A stretch of DNA of 64,000 nucleotides. It comes from Variovorax beijingensis. GTDB taxonomy: Bacteria; Pseudomonadota; Gammaproteobacteria; Burkholderiales; Burkholderiaceae_C. Shown piece after piece: positions 9,379 to 18,555 of the stretch. The notes under the pieces are model-generated. The model saw only the letters and a list, made by a program, of their open reading frames with translations. It ran no database searches and was not told where the DNA came from. Location: NCBI RefSeq assembly GCF_007828835.1, contig NZ_VIVL01000001.1, positions 1,170,001-1,234,000 on the forward strand. The letters are read 5' to 3'. A program made the translations under genes and the position numbers. Position 1 is the stretch's first letter. Every line of letters begins with the position of its first letter.

Positions 9379-10373
9379 TGCTGGTGCAGAAGCCCGGCAT
9401 GCTGGCCTCGGTGCAGGACCTGGGGCGGCATGGGCACCGCCAGCTCGGCATCTGTCCCGGCGGCGCGCTCGACGTGCTGGCGCTCACGCTGGCGAACCGG
9501 CTGGTCGGCAATGCCGACGGCGCGGCCGGCCTCGAGCTCACCATGGGCGGTAGCGAGATCCGCTTCGAGACCGCCACCCGGATCGCGCTGGTGGGCGACG
9601 GCTTCGGCGCGCGGCTCGACGGCGCGCCGCTCTGGCCCTGCTGGAGCATGCCTGTCGCTGCCGGGCAAACGCTCAAGCTCGCGGGCGCCAACGCAGCCGG
9701 CGCCAAGAAGGCCGGCTTGCGCAGCTGGCTCGCGGTGGCGGGCGGCATCGACGTGCCGCCGGTGCTCGGCTCGCGCAGCACCGACCTGAAGGCCGGCTTT
9801 GGCGGCCATCAGGGGCGCGCGCTGCGCAAGGGCGACCGGCTCCCGCTGGGCGCCACGCCGCTCGATGCCGCCCAGCTCGCCCGGCGCCCGTTCGGCCTGC
9901 GCGGTCCGGACTGGGGCCCCGAGGAAAGCGATTCGGCCATCGCCCTGCGCGTCCTGCCCGGCCCCGAGTTCGACCAGTTCACCGTGGCTTCGCACGCGCT
10001 GCTCTGGAGCGAGCGCTGGCGCATCACCGCGCAGAGCAACCGCATGGGAAGCCGGCTCGCGGGCGCCGAGCTCAAGCGCAGGCGCAGCGCCGACATGCTC
10101 TCGTCGGGCGTCATTCCCGGCACGATCCAGGTGCCGCCCTCGGGCCAGCCGATCATCCTGATGGGCGACGCGCAGACCACCGGCGGCTATCCGCGCATCG
10201 GCGTGGTGATCCGCGCCGACCTGTGGAAGCTCGCGCAGGCGCCGCTGGATGGCCGGCTGCGGCTGGTGCAGGTCGACATGGCCGCCGCGCTCGAGGCCTG
10301 GGCCGAGCAGCAGCGCTATCTCGCGCAGGTCGCGCAAGGACTGGCGGCAGCGGGCTGGACGAGACCGGCATAG
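9375..10373 (+). CDS. pxpC: 5-oxoprolinase subunit PxpC (KipA family)
   Basis: This is the biotin-dependent-carboxyltransferase-like subunit of the PxpABC 5-oxoprolinase, 332 residues long. Family landmarks include [21 protein letters not shown] at the N-terminus, the central [10 protein letters not shown] segment and the C-terminal [23 protein letters not shown] motif. It begins by overlapping the pxpB stop by four bases. pxpA follows after 71 bases and has its own ribosome site. Confidence 0.95.
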   Translation: MMLVQKPGMLASVQDLGRHGHRQLGICPGGALDVLALTLANRLVGNADGAAGLELTMGGSEIRFETATRIALVGDGFGARLDGAPLWPCWSMPVAAGQTLKLAGANAAGAKKAGLRSWLAVAGGIDVPPVLGSRSTDLKAGFGGHQGRALRKGDRLPLGATPLDAAQLARRPFGLRGPDWGPEESDSAIALRVLPGPEFDQFTVASHALLWSERWRITAQSNRMGSRLAGAELKRRRSADMLSSGVIPGTIQVPPSGQPIILMGDAQTTGGYPRIGVVIRADLWKLAQAPLDGRLRLVQVDMAAALEAWAEQQRYLAQVAQGLAAAGWTRPA

Positions 10374-10444
10374 ACTGTGCAAACAGCGCAGGCGCGCCGG
10401 CTCGCCCCGACGTGCCGGCCCGTCTTGAAGAAGGAATCAACCCC

Positions 10445-11185
10445 ATGCAAATCGACCTGAATGCCGACCTCGGCGAAGGCGCCGGCAGCGACGAAGCACT
10501 GCTCGGCCTCGTGAGCTCGGCCAACATCGCATGCGGCTGGCATGCGGGCGACGCCAGGACCATGCGGCAATGCGTGCGCTGGGCCATCGAGCGCGGCGTG
10601 GCCATCGGCGCCCATCCGAGCTTCCCGGACCGCGAGAACTTCGGCCGCAGCACCATGCACCTGCCGCCCGACGAGATCGTGGCCAACGTGCTCTACCAGG
10701 TCGGCGCGCTGGCCGCGATCGCCAAGGCCGAGGGCGGCCAGCTCTCGCACGTGAAGGCGCACGGCCAGCTCTACAACCAGGCGGTGAAGGAGCCCGAACT
10801 CGCCGACGCGCTCTGCGAGGCGGTGCGGCGTTTCGACCCTTCGCTGCGGTTCTTCGGCCTTGCGGGCAGCGGCATGATCGATGCCGCGCGCCGCGCCGGG
10901 CTCACGCCGGTCGAAGAGGTGTTTGCCGACCGCGGCTACATGCCCGACGGCAGCCTGGTGCCGCGCAGCCAGCCCGGCGCGCTGATCGAGGACGAGGAGC
11001 AGTCGCTCGCCCAGACGCTCTCGCTGGTGCGCGACCGCAAGGTCAGGGCCATCGACGGCAGCATCGTGCCGGTCAATGCCCAGACCGTCTGCCTGCATGG
11101 CGATGGTGCCCACGCGCTGGCCTTTGCGCGGCGCATTCGCGAGCGCCTGGAGCAAGAGGGCATCGTGGTTCGCGCGACGGCCTGA
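10445..11185 (+). CDS. pxpA: 5-oxoprolinase subunit PxpA (LamB/YcsF family)
   Basis: PxpA is the 246-residue TIM-barrel-like subunit of 5-oxoprolinase. The start is diagnostic: [56 protein letters not shown] and a C-terminal [17 protein letters not shown] segment follow, as in all YcsF proteins. The ATG at 10445 is preceded by gaaggaa at normal spacing, although the frame stays open far upstream inside pxpC. The pcp gene begins 16 bases downstream. Confidence 0.96.
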   Translation: MQIDLNADLGEGAGSDEALLGLVSSANIACGWHAGDARTMRQCVRWAIERGVAIGAHPSFPDRENFGRSTMHLPPDEIVANVLYQVGALAAIAKAEGGQLSHVKAHGQLYNQAVKEPELADALCEAVRRFDPSLRFFGLAGSGMIDAARRAGLTPVEEVFADRGYMPDGSLVPRSQPGALIEDEEQSLAQTLSLVRDRKVRAIDGSIVPVNAQTVCLHGDGAHALAFARRIRERLEQEGIVVRATA

Positions 11186-11201
11186 GCGCCCGGGTCAAGC
11201 C

Positions 11202-11861
11202 GTGGCACAGCGAACCGATGTCCTGCTGACCGGATTCGATCCGTTCGAACGCGAAGCCCTCAACCCCTCATGGGAGGCCGTGCGCGCACTCGACGGCTGG
11301 CAGTGCGGCCACGCCACCGTGCACGCGCGCCGGATGCCCTGCGTCTTCGGCCAGGCCATCGAGGCGCTCGCGGGTGCGATGGACGAACTGCAGCCCCGGC
11401 TGGTGCTGTGCATCGGCCAGGCCGGCGGCCGCGCCGAGATCACGCCCGAGCGCGTGGCCATCAACATCGACGACGGCCGCATCGCCGACAACGCGGGCCG
11501 CCAGCCGATCGACGTGCCCGTGGTGCCCGGCGCGCCCGCCGCGTATTTCTCGACGCTGCCGATCAAGGCCATGGTGCGCGACCTGCGCGCGGCCGGCATT
11601 CCGGCGTCGGTCTCGAACACGGCCGGCACCTTCGTCTGCAACCATCTCTTCTACGGCCTGATGCATCGCATCGCCACGCATCCGGCGGCCGGGCTGCGCG
11701 GCGGCTTCATCCACATTCCCTACCTGCCCGAGCAGGCGGCGCGTTTTCCCGGCGCGCCGAGCATGTCGCTGGCCACCATGGTCGAGGCGCTGCGCATTGC
11801 GGTTGCGACCGCGCTGGCCGTTGAAAAGGACGTCGCCGAAACCGGCGGTCAGCTCCACTGA
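11202..11861 (+). CDS. pcp: Pyrrolidone-carboxylate peptidase (pyroglutamyl peptidase I)
   Basis: Pcp removes N-terminal pyroglutamate from peptides, releasing free 5-oxoproline. The 219-residue enzyme has the C15 cysteine peptidase triad at the expected places: Glu79 in [14 protein letters not shown], Cys146 in [10 protein letters not shown] and His171 in GFIHIPYLP. The N-terminal [19 protein letters not shown] is typical. A GTG start at 11202 is chosen because no in-frame ATG gives a full N-terminus. Its position directly after pxpBCA is functionally coherent: its product is the substrate of the oxoprolinase. The 3' end overlaps the convergent hydrolase by 13 bases. Confidence 0.94.
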   Translation: MAQRTDVLLTGFDPFEREALNPSWEAVRALDGWQCGHATVHARRMPCVFGQAIEALAGAMDELQPRLVLCIGQAGGRAEITPERVAINIDDGRIADNAGRQPIDVPVVPGAPAAYFSTLPIKAMVRDLRAAGIPASVSNTAGTFVCNHLFYGLMHRIATHPAAGLRGGFIHIPYLPEQAARFPGAPSMSLATMVEALRIAVATALAVEKDVAETGGQLH

Positions 11862-12550
11862 GTGAGCCAGCCGAGCAGCGCCGCATTCACGAAAGCGGGC
11901 TTCTCCATCGTCAGCATGTGGCCGCATTGCGCCACCCACACCACCTCGGCATGCGGCACCAGTGCCGCGATCTCGCGCGTGCAGTCGGGCGGAGTCAGCC
12001 GGTCCGTGTCGCCGCAGACCAGCAGCACCGGTGCGCGCAAGGAGGGCAGGTGGATGCGCGCATCGGGACGCCGCATCACGGCGCGGTTCTGGACGATGAG
12101 CTGCTGCGTCCCGGCATCCAGCACGATGTCGACGTAGCGCTGCACCAGCGCCTCATCGGCGGCCTGTGCCGGGTGGAACGCAAACACGACGTTGGGCTCG
12201 ATCACGTCGCGCAGCTCGCCGCGCTCGAACAGTTCGATCGCGCTTTCGCGCAGTTCGTACATCTCGGGCGCCTCGGGCCGTGCGTTGGTGCCCAGCAGTG
12301 CGAGCCCCGCGATGCGATCCGGCGCCTGCCGCGCGGCTTCCATTGCCACCATGCCACCCATCGACGCGCCGCAGAGCAGCAGCGGGCCGGGGTTCTCGCG
12401 CAGCACGGCCGCGGCCATGGCTTCGATGGTGTCGTGCCGCATGTGGGCGTCGCTCACGCGCGTTTCGAACAGGGGCGCGAGCGCGGGAATCTGGGCCTCC
12501 CAGATGCGCTCGTCGCAGGCAAGGCCGGGCAGCAGGACAAGGTGGGGCAT
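11849..12550 (-). CDS. Alpha/beta hydrolase
   Basis: This 233-residue alpha/beta-hydrolase-fold protein has a nucleophile elbow GASMGG (Ser63), an acid in [11 protein letters not shown] and a terminal His in [11 protein letters not shown]. No signal peptide is seen, so it is cytoplasmic. An in-frame ATG 18 bases upstream (12568) is an alternative start. The substrate cannot be deduced. It is convergent with pcp (13-base overlap) and divergent from the phosphatase gene at 12677. Confidence 0.88.
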   Translation of the reverse strand: MPHLVLLPGLACDERIWEAQIPALAPLFETRVSDAHMRHDTIEAMAAAVLRENPGPLLLCGASMGGMVAMEAARQAPDRIAGLALLGTNARPEAPEMYELRESAIELFERGELRDVIEPNVVFAFHPAQAADEALVQRYVDIVLDAGTQQLIVQNRAVMRRPDARIHLPSLRAPVLLVCGDTDRLTPPDCTREIAALVPHAEVVWVAQCGHMLTMEKPAFVNAALLGWLTQWS

Positions 12551-12676
12551 GGCCGGATTTTGCGCCATCGCCGGCGCGTCGAGCGCGGCGCCGTTCGCGC
12601 TGCAGGTGGCGGCCCTGCAACAGATGCAGCCACCCAGGTCCCGAGCGTCACGCGCGCAGTGGAGAATGGGCACTCC

Positions 12677-13369
12677 ATGCCCATGCCTCCACCCGACTCC
12701 GCGACCGAACTCATCCTGATCCGCCACGGCGAGACCGCCTGGAACCGCGAGCTGCGCTTCCAGGGGCATGCCGACGTGCCGCTCAACGACATCGGCCACG
12801 AGCAGGCGCGCCGCCTCGGACTGCGCCTGGCGGGCGAAACCGCGCAGCACATCATCAGCAGCGACCTCATGCGCGCGCAGCAGACCGCCGCGCCGGCCGC
12901 GCTGCAGCTGTCGCTGCCGGTGGTCACGTCGGCGGGCTTGCGCGAGCAGTACTTCGGCATCGTCGAAGGCATGCGGGCCGACGAGATCCAGGCGCTGCAT
13001 CCGCGTGCCTGGGAGCAATGGCTGGAGTTCCGCGAGGACCACGCCATGCCCGAAGGCGAGACGGCGCGCGAATTCCACACCCGCATCGTCGCGGCCATCG
13101 GCGCACTGGCTGCTGCGCACCGGGGGCAGCGGCTGGTGGTCGTCACGCACGGCGGCGTGCTCGACATGGTGTGGCGCACCGCGCGCGGGCTCAGTTTGAG
13201 CGGGCCGCGCCAGAGCGACATTCCCAACGCGGGCTTCAACCGCATCCGCATTGCCGATCCCGCCATGCCCGATGCCATCGAAATTCTCGACTGGGCCGAC
13301 ACGCGGCACCTGGCCGACCTGCCGCCGCAGCCGACCTACGACCAGCGGCGGCATCTGAAGAAGAGCTGA
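12677..13369 (+). CDS. Histidine phosphatase (phosphoglycerate mutase-like)
   Basis: This 230-residue protein belongs to the histidine phosphatase superfamily. The phospho-accepting His lies in LIRHGETAWN and the second catalytic His in VVTHGGVLDMVWR. Glu in FREDHAMPEGET corresponds to the general acid region. It resembles GpmB/CobC-type phosphatases more than true glycolytic mutase; the actual substrate is open. The C-terminal tail QPTYDQRRHLKKS is basic. It is convergent with the amidohydrolase gene, with 6 bases between the stops. Confidence 0.88.
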   Translation: MPMPPPDSATELILIRHGETAWNRELRFQGHADVPLNDIGHEQARRLGLRLAGETAQHIISSDLMRAQQTAAPAALQLSLPVVTSAGLREQYFGIVEGMRADEIQALHPRAWEQWLEFREDHAMPEGETAREFHTRIVAAIGALAAAHRGQRLVVVTHGGVLDMVWRTARGLSLSGPRQSDIPNAGFNRIRIADPAMPDAIEILDWADTRHLADLPPQPTYDQRRHLKKS

Positions 13370-13375
13370 GCCGCC

Positions 13376-14971
13376 TCAGGTGCAGCTGCCGGCCTTCGGC
13401 GTGCGCAGCAGCGGCTGGCCCGCGCCCACGCCCGTGGGCTTGCCGGCATCCACCGCCAGGCGGCCGTTCACCAGCACCGCGACCACGCCTTCCGACAGCA
13501 GTGCCGGCTGCGTGTAGGTGGCCCTGGCGGCATAGCGTGCGGGGTCGAACACGACCACGTCGGCGTAGTAGCCCGGCCGCAGGTGCCCGCGCTGTCGGAG
13601 TCCCAGCGTGTCCGCGGTCAGCGACGAGCTGCTGCGGATGAACTGGCCCATCGAGATCGTGTGTTCCTTCACCACGTACTGGTCGTACTTGCGCGCGAAG
13701 GTGCCGTAGGCGCGCGGATGGCCCAGCGAGGAGTCGGACGAGGTCATGACCCACGGCCGCTTCATGAACGCGCGCACGTCGTCGTCGCTCTGGTTGAACG
13801 AGGCGATCATCAGGTCGCCGTCGCGCAGCACGGCGATGGCGGCATCCACCGGATCGGCATTCGAGGCCTTGGCCACGTCGGCCAGCGTCTTGCCCACGTA
13901 CCTGGTGCTGCCGGCCGAGAACAGGATGGTCTCCGGACCGCCGCGCAGGCGCAGGTTCTCGCGCATGCCGGTGCGCAGGCGCTCCTGGACGGCCGGGTCG
14001 TCGAAGCGCTTGAGCATTGCCGCGCGCCCGCCATCGACCGCCCAGGGCGGCACGAGCGCGGCCGAGAAACGCGTGCTCGATGCCGTCCACGGATAGTGGT
14101 CGGCCGTGATGTCGAGGCCGGCAGCGCGCTCCTTCTCGATGCGGCGGATGATGTCGCCGCTCTGGCCCTGCACGTCCACGCCCAGTGCCTTGATGTGCGC
14201 CACATGCACCGGCAGGCGGGCTTCGTGGCCGATGCGGATCACTTCCTCGATGGCGCCCTTGAGCCCGATGTTGTACATCGACTCGTCGCGGATGTGGCTG
14301 TCGTAGAGCCCGCCGTGGCGGGCCGCGACCTTCGCGAGCTCGATCACTTCCTCGGTCTTCGAGAAATTCTGCGGCGGATAGAAAAGCCCGGTCGAAAGCC
14401 CCAGCGCGCCGTCGCACATGGCGCGGCTCACGTGCCGGCGCATGGCGTCGAGCTGCTCGGGCGTGGGTGTACGGTTGGCTTCGCCGAGCTGGTCGATGCG
14501 CACGGGGCCGAAGCCCACGTACATGGCGACGTTGGTTCCAACGGGCGCCGATCGCAGGCGCTGCGTCTGCGCGGCGATGTCGAAGCCGCCGAAGCCGTCG
14601 TTGCCGATGACCGCGGTGGTCACGCCCTGGGTGAGAAAGGGAATGTTCAGGCGCTTGTGCGGATCGGTGGAATGCAGGTCGGCATCGGCGTGGGTGTGCG
14701 CATCGATGAAGCCCGGCGCCACGACCAGGCCGGCCGCGTCGATGGTTCGCCGCGCGCTGAACTGTGGCGGCGCCTTCCGGCCAGCGAAGACGATGCGGTC
14801 GCCCGCGATGCCGACGTCGCCCACCACGGGTTTGTCCGAATCGCCGGTGTAGACGGTGCCTCCGCGCAGCAGCAGGTCGAGCTCGACGAGGGCATCGGTT
14901 GCGCCGGGGGCTGCGGATGAGAGGCTTGCCAAAGCCGCGGAGATGGCGAGCACGACGACTGATTTCTGCAT
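13376..14971 (-). CDS. D-aminoacylase / N-acyl-D-amino-acid deacylase family amidohydrolase, exported
   Basis: This zinc-dependent amidohydrolase of the D-aminoacylase group has 531 residues. The N-terminus is a signal peptide (basic start, hydrophobic run, AAPGA). Metal-site motifs are visible: DAHTHADAD near residue 95, HIRDE and HVAHIKALG in the middle, and the family signature DSSLGHPRAYGTF toward the C-terminus. Such enzymes deacylate N-acyl-D-amino acids or similar amides. A C-terminal Cys in the tail AGSCT is unusual but of unclear meaning. It is transcribed alone; 113 bases separate it from the next gene. Confidence 0.9.
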   Translation of the reverse strand: MQKSVVVLAISAALASLSSAAPGATDALVELDLLLRGGTVYTGDSDKPVVGDVGIAGDRIVFAGRKAPPQFSARRTIDAAGLVVAPGFIDAHTHADADLHSTDPHKRLNIPFLTQGVTTAVIGNDGFGGFDIAAQTQRLRSAPVGTNVAMYVGFGPVRIDQLGEANRTPTPEQLDAMRRHVSRAMCDGALGLSTGLFYPPQNFSKTEEVIELAKVAARHGGLYDSHIRDESMYNIGLKGAIEEVIRIGHEARLPVHVAHIKALGVDVQGQSGDIIRRIEKERAAGLDITADHYPWTASSTRFSAALVPPWAVDGGRAAMLKRFDDPAVQERLRTGMRENLRLRGGPETILFSAGSTRYVGKTLADVAKASNADPVDAAIAVLRDGDLMIASFNQSDDDVRAFMKRPWVMTSSDSSLGHPRAYGTFARKYDQYVVKEHTISMGQFIRSSSSLTADTLGLRQRGHLRPGYYADVVVFDPARYAARATYTQPALLSEGVVAVLVNGRLAVDAGKPTGVGAGQPLLRTPKAGSCT

Positions 14972-15084
14972 GGGAGGGAGCCCGGAGCGATGTGGAGCGG
15001 GCAGTTTAGAAGTCGCCCCCGCGTGTCCGTTAATTCCTTTTGCGCCACCTCCCATGACCGGAATGCATGGTCCTTGCCCGTGCC

Positions 15085-16443
15085 TCAGGGACGGGGAGCG
15101 AGCTGCCCGAGGCCGAGCCGCGCATACACCTCGCCGGCCTGGCGCCGCAGGCGCAGCGATTCGGGCTGGCCGTTGAGCTGCTGCTGCAGGATGTCCTGGG
15201 CGCCTGCGAGCGCGGCCTCGCTGCCGATGCGCATGAGCGCATCGAGGTACACCTGCTCGAACAGGTCGCGCTGCGCATGGCTGCCGCCGATCTCGACCAG
15301 GCGCGGCAGGGCGCTGCCGAGTCCTTCGACGGCGGAGGCGAAATCGCCGCGCGCATGGGCCGCGAGCCCGCGCGCGGCCGGCACGCACACGCTCTGCCAG
15401 GCGGCGCGCGTCGAGAGCGGCGCGCGCGGCGCATGGGCCTCGATGTTGCGCAGCAACGCATCGGCTTCAGGGCGCCCGGCGCGCGCCAGGCCATACAGGT
15501 ACTGCAGGTCGAGGAAGGGCAGCACATGGTCGGCGGTGCGCTGCAGCAGGTGGTTCGCCACGTCGTCCCACCGTGTGCCGACGTCGATGCCCGCAAGCTC
15601 GAAGCGCGCGAGCAGCGAGACGGCGCCGATCTGGTCCTGCGAATAGTCCTTCACCACGCCCCACACCTCGCGGTCGTACAGCGCGAGCGCCTCCTCGTCG
15701 CGGCCGAGCTCGATCAGGAACAGCGCCACGTGCCACCAGTTGTGCGTGACCATGAACGAATTGAGACCGCTCCAGGTGTCGCTCACGCCCTGCATGAAGG
15801 CCAGCCCTTCGCGGAGCCGGCCTTCGGTAAGCATCACATGCGCCAGCGCATGGTGCGCCCAAGGCTCCTTGCGGCACATGCCGATGGCGCGGCGCGCGCT
15901 GGCCTCGGCCTCACGCATCAGGTGGCACTGCTCGTAGCCGAAGGCGGCCATGCCGTGCACATAGGGCACCTCGGACGCGGCCGGCAGCGCGGCGAGCGCG
16001 AGCCGGAGCATGCCCGGGCAGTCGCCGGTGTTGAAGCAGTGGTATTGCCCCAGCTTCACCGACACCAGGTCGCGTGGGTATTCCCGCGCCTGCTCGGTGT
16101 GCAGGGCGATGGCCTTGGCGATGTCGCCCTCGGCCCAGGCCTCGATGGCTGCGATGTAGCGCCGCTCGCGCGGCGTGGCGCGCCCGGACGCGGCGCGGGC
16201 CCTTGTGAGGAAGGGGCGTGCATTGGCTGCGGCGTCGCGCGATTCCGCAAAGAGGTGCAGCGTTGCGCAGTAGGCCTGCACCATGGGGCTCGCGTCGCGC
16301 CCGGCGAGGGCCAGCAGGTTGACCGCGCGCGCCTCGGTCGACACGAAGCCCATGACGAAGTCCTCGACCAGCGGCAGGCTGGCCGCATCGTCGAGCGTGA
16401 GCGGGTTGCCGAAGCTGTCGGCGTGCAGGGTGGCGGAGGGCAT
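15085..16443 (-). CDS. TTC38-like tetratricopeptide repeat protein
   Basis: This 452-residue soluble protein resembles the TTC38 family, a TPR-type protein better known from eukaryotes but present in many proteobacteria. It opens with TLDDAASLPLVEDFVMGFV and has helical repeats rich in Ala and Leu. The central segment HHALAHVMLTEGRLREG and the SFMVTHNWWHVALFLIELGRDEEAL region match family hallmarks. No signal peptide or membrane segment is seen. Function is unknown. It is followed upstream by the divergent tautomerase/LysR pair. Confidence 0.8.
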   Translation of the reverse strand: MPSATLHADSFGNPLTLDDAASLPLVEDFVMGFVSTEARAVNLLALAGRDASPMVQAYCATLHLFAESRDAAANARPFLTRARAASGRATPRERRYIAAIEAWAEGDIAKAIALHTEQAREYPRDLVSVKLGQYHCFNTGDCPGMLRLALAALPAASEVPYVHGMAAFGYEQCHLMREAEASARRAIGMCRKEPWAHHALAHVMLTEGRLREGLAFMQGVSDTWSGLNSFMVTHNWWHVALFLIELGRDEEALALYDREVWGVVKDYSQDQIGAVSLLARFELAGIDVGTRWDDVANHLLQRTADHVLPFLDLQYLYGLARAGRPEADALLRNIEAHAPRAPLSTRAAWQSVCVPAARGLAAHARGDFASAVEGLGSALPRLVEIGGSHAQRDLFEQVYLDALMRIGSEAALAGAQDILQQQLNGQPESLRLRRQAGEVYARLGLGQLAPRP

Positions 16444-16474
16444 GGCCGGATGGTGCCATGCCCCGCCACAGGCT

Positions 16475-16873
16475 TCAAACGCCCGCTTGCTGGTGGCGGT
16501 ACTCCTGCGTCTTTCCGCCGTAGCCGTAGGCCGCGCCGCGGGCGTCGATCACATGGATGTACGACACCTCGTGCAGATCGGGCCGCAGCCGCGCCATGGC
16601 GGCATGCACCTCGCGCAGGTAGCGTGCCTTTTCGGCCTTGGTGTTGGTTTCGTCGGTAATGCTGATGTCGAGGTGGAAGGCCGACTTGCCGAGCGAGGCC
16701 AGCGACTGTCCGCCGATGAACCATGTGTCGGCGGCGATGTACTGCACCGTGATGGCGATCACCGGCAATTGCTTGCCGAGCACGCTCTGGGTCAGTTCGG
16801 CGACCGCGTCGACGGTCTTGCGCGTGAGCTGGGCGTCGGGTTCGCCCGAGAGGTGGACAACGATGTGCGGCAT
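16475..16873 (-). CDS. Tautomerase-superfamily protein
   Basis: This 132-residue protein begins MPHIVVHLSGEPDAQLTRK. Removal of Met would expose Pro1, the catalytic base of the 4-oxalocrotonate tautomerase superfamily. The length is double that of the small 4-OT subunits, so it may be an internal duplication or a CHMI/malonate-semialdehyde-decarboxylase-like form. A good ribosome site (aaggag) precedes the ATG. It is divergent from a LysR regulator (112-base gap), which probably controls it. The substrate is unknown. Confidence 0.8.
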   Translation of the reverse strand: MPHIVVHLSGEPDAQLTRKTVDAVAELTQSVLGKQLPVIAITVQYIAADTWFIGGQSLASLGKSAFHLDISITDETNTKAEKARYLREVHAAMARLRPDLHEVSYIHVIDARGAAYGYGGKTQEYRHQQAGV

Positions 16874-16951
16874 TTGGAACTCCTTGAAGGAATGAGTGAA
16901 CGATGGGGCTATTGTGGGGATTCCTATGGCATCGGAAAAGCAGGAAGATAT

Positions 16952-16964
16952 GATGAGATTCATC
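16952..16964. promoter_or_regulatory. Candidate LysR operator between tautomerase and LysR genes
   Basis: A perfect inverted repeat, GATGA-GAT-TCATC, lies in the 112-base divergent interval, 21 bases before the LysR start codon. ATCGGAAA also occurs twice here, at about 16930 and 16962. LysR proteins usually bind interrupted palindromes in such positions, so this is a plausible autoregulatory site, but no direct proof exists. Confidence 0.4.
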
Positions 16965-16985
16965 GGAAATACGGATTGATAAGCC

Positions 16986-17855
16986 ATGCAGACCTTCCAC
17001 CTGGAACAGCTTCGCACCCTGGCCGCGGTGATCGATGCCGGCAGCCTCACGGCCGCGGCGCCGCGCGTCTTCCTGTCGCAGTCGTCGGTCAGCGAGCAGA
17101 TACGCAAGCTGGAGGAGCGGGCGGGGCAGTCTCTGCTCACGCGCAGCAAGGCCGGCGTGGCGCCGACCGAGGCCGGCACGCGGCTCCTGGCCTATGCGCG
17201 CCGCATCCTCGCGCTCAGCGACGAGGCATTCCGCGACCTGCATGGCGAGACACTGCAGGGCGAACTGCGGCTCGCCGTGACCGACTACTTTCGTCCCGGC
17301 GATCTCACGCGGCTGCTGGGGCGCCTTGGCGAGAGCTATCCGCAGGTGCGGCTGAACGTGAGCATCATGAAGAGCGACGCGCTGCGGGCCGCCTATGCGC
17401 ACGGCGATTTCGACGTGGGGCTGGCGATGAACATTGCCGGGTCATCGCCATCGCCCGAGCAGGGTGCGAAGGCACCGGTGATCCGGCGCGAATCGCTCGC
17501 GTGGCTCGGCGCGGCCGGCATGCGGCTCGCGCGCGGCGAGCCGGTCCGGCTGCTCGCCTTGCCGGACACCTGCTCATTGCATCAGTACACCGTGGCGCTG
17601 CTGCGGCGGCGCCGGGTGCCGTATGTGCTGGCACACGTGGCTTCGGGCGTGGCGGGCTTGCAGTCGGCGCTGGCCGCGGGGCTGGGGGTGGCCTGCCTCA
17701 ACGAATCGGCGGTGTGCGAAGGGGTCGCCCGGCTCGCGCCGCCGCACGGCCTGCCGGCCCTGCCCCGGGTCGCGTTCCAGTTCCTGCCCGCCCGCCGCGG
17801 AGAGACCGAATTCGTGACGCGCGCGCGGGAGATGCTGGCAACCCACCTGGTCTGA
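16986..17855 (+). CDS. LysR family transcriptional regulator
   Basis: This 289-residue LysR-type regulator has an N-terminal winged helix (MQTFHLEQLRTLAAVIDAGSLTAAA, SQSSVSEQIRKLEERAG). A two-lobed effector domain starts with LRLAVTDYF. The target is probably the divergent tautomerase gene, because LysR regulators usually control an adjacent divergent gene. The YitT-like gene begins 37 bases downstream and could be co-transcribed. Confidence 0.9.
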   Translation: MQTFHLEQLRTLAAVIDAGSLTAAAPRVFLSQSSVSEQIRKLEERAGQSLLTRSKAGVAPTEAGTRLLAYARRILALSDEAFRDLHGETLQGELRLAVTDYFRPGDLTRLLGRLGESYPQVRLNVSIMKSDALRAAYAHGDFDVGLAMNIAGSSPSPEQGAKAPVIRRESLAWLGAAGMRLARGEPVRLLALPDTCSLHQYTVALLRRRRVPYVLAHVASGVAGLQSALAAGLGVACLNESAVCEGVARLAPPHGLPALPRVAFQFLPARRGETEFVTRAREMLATHLV

Positions 17856-17892
17856 GGCCGCCGGGTGGCGCGGGATTTGCGTCAGGTCCGCC

Positions 17893-18519
17893 ATGGATGC
17901 GCCACAACCCACCACGCGGCCCGAACTGCTGCGTCACTCCCGCTTCGACGACGCGCAGGCCATCTTTTCGGGCACGCTGTTCGTTGCCATTGCCATGATG
18001 TTGTTCGGCCAGGCGGGGCTGCTCACGGGCGGCACGGCCGGTGTCGCATTCCTCTTGCACTACGCCACGGGCGTGAGCTTCGGCAAGGTGTTCTTCCTGG
18101 TGAACCTGCCGTTCTACTGGTTCGCATGGCGCCACATGGGAAGGGCCTTCACGGTCAAGACCTTCTCGGCGATTGCGCTGTTGTCGGTGATGACCGACTG
18201 GGCGCCGCGCTACATCTCGATCGATTCGCTGCACCCGGCTTTCGCAGCGGTGCTCGGCGGCCTGCTGTTGGGCACCGGCTGCCTGTTCCTCGCGCGCCAT
18301 CGCGCGAGCCTGGGCGGCGCGACGGTGCTGACGCTGTACCTGCAGGAAAAGCGCGGCTGGCCCGCCGGCAAGGTGCAGATCGGCATCGACTGCACGGTGG
18401 TGCTGCTCGCGCTGTTCGTGATTCCGCCGCAGCGCGTGGGCTGGTCGGTGCTGGCTGCGGTGGTGATGGGGCTTTTTCTGTGGATCAACCACAAGCCGGG
18501 GCGCTACGCCGCGACTTGA
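17893..18519 (+). CDS. YitT family integral membrane protein
   Basis: This 208-residue inner-membrane protein of the YitT/DUF161 type has about five or six hydrophobic segments. The GQAGLLTGGTAGVAFLLHY loop is a family hallmark, as are the LGTGCLFLARHRASLGGAT and C-terminal GWSVLAAVVMGLFLWI segments. The molecular function of this family is not established. It lies close behind the LysR gene and ends convergently against the amidase. Confidence 0.85.
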   Translation: MDAPQPTTRPELLRHSRFDDAQAIFSGTLFVAIAMMLFGQAGLLTGGTAGVAFLLHYATGVSFGKVFFLVNLPFYWFAWRHMGRAFTVKTFSAIALLSVMTDWAPRYISIDSLHPAFAAVLGGLLLGTGCLFLARHRASLGGATVLTLYLQEKRGWPAGKVQIGIDCTVVLLALFVIPPQRVGWSVLAAVVMGLFLWINHKPGRYAAT

Positions 18520-18555
18520 TTTTCTGGCGCTGCTGTTTTGTTCAGGCGCCGTTGT

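Noticed and set aside
13583..14920. Long plus-strand frame opposite the D-aminoacylase gene
   Set aside because: The minus-strand frame has all amidohydrolase metal motifs; the plus frame has none and is compositionally a shadow.
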